Assembly: GCA_022865525.1 (NCBI GenBank)
Contig: JALHSV010000558.1
Span: forward strand, 1-17,307
Origin: Thermodesulfovibrionales bacterium
GTDB taxonomy: Bacteria > Nitrospirota > Thermodesulfovibrionia > Thermodesulfovibrionales > SM23-35
Reading direction: 5' to 3'
DNA length: 17,307 nucleotides
The stretch's first letter is position 1, and the number at the start of each line of letters is the position of its first letter. This document shows, piece after piece, positions 15,502-17,307 of the stretch. Under the pieces are notes generated by a model. It saw nothing but the letters and a program-made list of their open reading frames with translations. It searched no databases and was not told the DNA's origin. Position numbers and translations under genes: made by a program.

Positions 15502-16404
15502 ATGAGAAGGGCGAGGCTGACTTATCCCGGAGCGTTCCATCATTGCATGAACCGCGGCCATGGCCGGGAGCGGATATTTGCCGGCGAAAAGGACAAGACA
15601 GTTTTCCTGAACATGCTGGGCATGGCAAGCAAAAGACTGAAGATTCACATCCTAACCTATTGCCTGATGGACAACCATTATCACCTGGTCATCGAGAACA
15701 GTTCGGGACGCATGGCCGATTTTTTCAAACTGCTCAATGGTGAATATGGTATTTATTACCGGCGACGTCATGGCGGGAGCGGATATGTATTTCAGGGACG
15801 CTTTAAATCGACACTTATCCAGGATGAGGGCTATTTGCTCATGGCGATTTCTTATGTACTGGGGAATCCGGTGCGGGCACGCCTGGCGGAGGATTTCCTC
15901 GATTACCAATGGTCGAGCGCAGGGGAGTATTTCAAAAGCGATCCGCTTGGCCGGGTCGATCATGCCTTTGTAGAGGCATTGTATGGGACGAGGGCGACTC
16001 TATATGAGCAAGTGCGAAGTTGGCAGGGGAGAAAATCAGAGCTTCCTGTCATCCATACCGAACTGGGGCCGGTGCTGGCCGATGAAGCCGGAGTCGGGGT
16101 TTTGCAGGAGAGATTCGAGCGGCGCAGCGGGCAGGAGAGTCTGGAGCGAAAACGAAAGGACGATTTCGGTTTTGAACCGATCGCCAAGATATACCAGGAA
16201 TTTTGCGCGCTGCATGAAGTCGATCTGGATCAAGTTGATTTTGACACCCGCCACGGACAAAAAATGCGCCGGGCACTGTTGCTGCAACTGAAGGATCGTG
16301 GCGGACTGAAATACCGGGAGATCGCCAGATTGCCTGAATTTGCCGGCGTGGAAATGAACTCCCTTGGTGCGCTATATCGCTATGAAAAATCAAAGATGTC
16401 CTGA
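15502..16404 (+). CDS. REP-associated tyrosine transposase (RAYT, Y1/IS200-like)
   Basis: A 300-residue protein. The N-terminal Y1 HUH domain has the family opening RRARLTYPGAFHHCMNRGHG, the HUH motif H59-Y60-H61 in YCLMDNHYHLVIE, the GYVFQGRFKS block, and the catalytic tyrosine at about 118 in SYVLGNPVRARL. Such enzymes cut single-stranded DNA through a 5'-phosphotyrosine and act on REP palindromes. The C-terminal part (about 225-300, PIAKIYQEFCALHEV to GGLKYREIARLPEFAGV) looks like an added helix-turn-helix DNA-binding region. There is no Shine-Dalgarno before the ATG, and a promoter places the start at the ATG, so the mRNA may be leaderless. Perfect 22-bp inverted repeats flank the gene. 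All catalytic residues are present. Confidence 0.92.
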   Translation: MRRARLTYPGAFHHCMNRGHGRERIFAGEKDKTVFLNMLGMASKRLKIHILTYCLMDNHYHLVIENSSGRMADFFKLLNGEYGIYYRRRHGGSGYVFQGRFKSTLIQDEGYLLMAISYVLGNPVRARLAEDFLDYQWSSAGEYFKSDPLGRVDHAFVEALYGTRATLYEQVRSWQGRKSELPVIHTELGPVLADEAGVGVLQERFERRSGQESLERKRKDDFGFEPIAKIYQEFCALHEVDLDQVDFDTRHGQKMRRALLLQLKDRGGLKYREIARLPEFAGVEMNSLGALYRYEKSKMS

Positions 16405-16408
16405 TTTA

Positions 16409-16430
16409 TACATATTTACAAGCACCGTCC
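16409..16430 (-). repeat. Inner REP-like inverted repeat, right arm
   Basis: This is the exact reverse complement of 15458-15479, located a few nt after the RAYT stop. It reads TACATATTTACAAGCACCGT then CC on the + strand. Confidence 0.85.
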
Positions 16431-16567
16431 GTCGAAGGCCGAGGCTGACCAGCCCCAGGAAGGGGAGACCGTTCAATAAGGGGGCACTCCGGGGTCAGGT
16501 CTCCAGGTTCCAGAAATCAAAGGCAATGGGCGTCCCCAATTTGCCTGCGCTGCCGGGTGCGCCGATT
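16431..16567. other. Spacer with an extra IS-end fragment and a REP word
   Basis: No gene is seen. CTCCGGGGTCAGGTCTC at 16487-16503 repeats 17 nt of the terminal inverted repeat of the IS remnant. AATGGGCGTCCCC at about 16524-16536 is the reverse complement of the GGGGACGCCCATT word that heads the 98-bp repeats. Confidence 0.6.
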
Positions 16568-16699
16568 TCAGCGGGCAGAGGCGGGGAAGCCCACCGTCTG
16601 GGCGAAGAGGACGCGCTGCTCCGGACGCAGCTTGAATTCCTTCGCTGCCCTGGCCTTGTCGCAGTGGTGGAACCAGGCGGCCAGGCCGCGTAGAGGGCC
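16568..16699 (-). pseudogene. C-terminal remnant of a gene, possibly nitroreductase family
   Basis: On the minus strand, 43 residues end at a TGA (16568-16570 on +): LAAWFHHCDKARAAKEFKLR, PEQRVLFAQTVGFPASAR. The frame meets an in-frame stop at the boundary of the IS terminal repeat, so the 5' part has been replaced. The pattern of a late helix followed by P-E-x-R-V-L-x-x-Q-T-V-G-x-P is like the C-terminus of nitroreductase-fold oxidoreductases, but the piece is too short for a firm call. GC-rich, unlike the IS beside it. Confidence 0.3.
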
Positions 16700-16798
16700 T
16701 CAGGGGTCCGGTCTCGACGGGCTGTTGCCCAAATCGGATAAATCATAGAAAGAATTAAGAGATTTTTTATTGATAATTTGTTGAAAATAAGTCGATAA

Positions 16799-16849
16799 AA
16801 TGGGACAATTTAATCATGATAAAAAGCCTTGAGAGCAAGTCATGATCGG
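16799..16849 (+). repeat. IS-internal sequence, + copy of an inverted pair
   Basis: This stretch before and at the start of the transposase fragment, AATGGGACAATTTAATCATG onward to GATCGG, is complementary to 17239-17286 with a few mismatches and one small gap. Confidence 0.75.
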
Positions 16850-17045
16850 GGTTGAGAGTCCCAATAACGGGAAGTTGTTTTACAATTTCAATTTGGAAAA
16901 GAAGGTCAGGAAGAATCATCCTTTGCGCAAGCTGAAGGAGATATTGAATCTCGATTTCATGTACGGTCTATTGAAAGACAAATATGGCTATAACGGGAAT
17001 GTATCGGTGCCAGAGAACTTTAATTACGCTAAAACTTCGATTTAG
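16842..17045 (+). pseudogene. N-terminal fragment of an IS1182/IS5-like transposase
   Basis: 67 codons start MIGVESPNNGKLFYNFNLEK. The run LFYNFNLEKKVRKNHPLRKL, then KEILNLDFMYGLLKDKYGYN and NVSVP is the typical opening of IS1182-type DDE transposases (LEKRVPxDHPLRxI), which normally continues with a PPVILKMMLL-like stretch. Here, after NVSVP, the frame changes to ENFNYAKTSI and stops, so the DDE catalytic domain is deleted. It cannot encode an active enzyme. Confidence 0.65.
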
Positions 17046-17132
17046 ATCAGCGTATCAATGATGCTTTTATTTACCCTAATTGGGCAACAGCCCGTTGAGA
17101 CCTGACCCCGGAGGCCTTCCCTTTAAGAGTTT

Positions 17133-17162
17133 TTCTCAAAACTTAAAGTTCAATTTTGAGAA
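17133..17162. repeat. Small hairpin
   Basis: TTCTCAAAA (17133-17141) and TTTTGAGAA (17154-17162) form a perfect 9-bp stem with a 12-nt loop. There is no T run after it, so I do not call it a terminator. Confidence 0.55.
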
Positions 17163-17192
17163 GCGACCCCGGAGAATTTCCAACTCACCTGA

Positions 17193-17221
17193 ACAAAGTC
17201 ACAAAGTCAAGCACCGTCCCC
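17193..17221 (-). repeat. Outer REP-like inverted repeat, right arm
   Basis: The reverse complement matches 15411-15439 over 29 nt with one mismatch. It lies beyond the IS remnant, so the remnant sits between the inner and outer right arms. Confidence 0.85.
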
Positions 17222-17238
17222 ATTATTCCCCTAATGCT

Positions 17239-17286
17239 CCGATGACTTGCTCTTAAGGCTTTTTTTCATGATTGAATTGTCCCATT
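17239..17286 (-). mobile_element. Second, oppositely oriented fragment of the same IS family
   Basis: On the minus strand the sequence repeats the region upstream of the transposase start (AATGGGACAATTCAATCATG onward to GAGCAAGTCAT). It lacks the GATCGGGGTT that follows in the other copy and so breaks at the start codon. The remainder beyond the right edge of the window is not visible. Confidence 0.65.
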
Positions 17287-17307
17287 CCGGCACTCTATAG
17301 TCAATAA

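Larger units (their letters stand above)
16696..17116 (+). mobile_element. Internally deleted IS remnant with 37-bp terminal inverted repeats
   Basis: The left end (16696-16732) and right end (17080-17116) are complementary over 37 nt with three mismatches; the core is CGGGCTGTTGCCCAA. They enclose about 350 nt, far less than a complete element, and contain only the N-terminal part of a transposase gene. No target duplication is obvious. The size and end structure make it MITE-like: it could still be moved by a related full-length transposase elsewhere. Confidence 0.7.

Noticed and set aside
17133..17162. Rho-independent terminator
   Set aside because: A good stem, but AT-rich and not followed by a T run.

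Overview
The window is an accessory (defence-island) segment from an unidentified bacterium, probably an uncultured one. It carries no rRNA, tRNA or housekeeping gene that would fix the taxonomy. The GGGGACGGTGCTTG-type repeats around a REP-associated transposase, and the minisatellite-like intergenic junk, recall genomes such as Candidatus Aminicenantes, but that is an impression and not evidence. Composition is mosaic: hsdM, hsdS, hsdR, the toxin-antitoxin pair and the transposase are GC-rich to balanced. The retron, the two-gene insert between hsdS and hsdR, the DUF262 gene and the membrane-protein gene are clearly AT-rich, which suggests separate acquisitions.

Layout. 1-625: edge of a minus-strand gene (possibly the C-terminal end of an AAA/DUF4143-type protein), then short repeats and the promoter of the TA pair. 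626-1281: ribbon-helix-helix antitoxin and PIN-domain toxin, coupled by an ATGA overlap, with a perfect inverted repeat between the -35 and -10 boxes. 1282-1895: non-coding repeats (11-bp purine units x6, 81-bp units x3). 1896-2783: a BRO-N/DinD-like protein. 2910-3092: a truncated MazG-like pyrophosphohydrolase that stops at the left edge of the retron. 3103-5054: a retron, made of an ncRNA bounded by a 15-bp a1/a2 inverted repeat and a reverse transcriptase with a C-terminal TOPRIM domain. 5067-12321: a type I restriction-modification operon, hsdM-hsdS, then a coupled DUF6978-like + DUF1828/DUF1829 pair, then hsdR. 12351-14066: a single-chain DUF262 + HNH (GmrSD/type IV-like) nuclease 29 nt after hsdR. 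14067-15367: a four-TM membrane-protein gene between two 98-bp direct repeats. 15411-17307: a RAYT transposase in nested inverted repeats, a short minus-strand gene remnant, an internally deleted IS with 37-bp terminal inverted repeats, and a further inverted IS fragment at the right edge.

Working together: all genes from the retron RT to the DUF262 nuclease lie on the + strand with short gaps or overlaps, so they may be one long transcription unit. It would stack a retron abortive-infection module, HsdRMS restriction of unmodified DNA, an uncharacterised two-gene cargo and a modification-dependent nuclease candidate. The retron sits 12 nt upstream of hsdM, so host-wide hsd expression may depend on it. 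The best candidates for something undescribed are the two-gene cargo inside the hsd operon, the retron-hsd linkage, and the repeat-flanked membrane-protein cassette.
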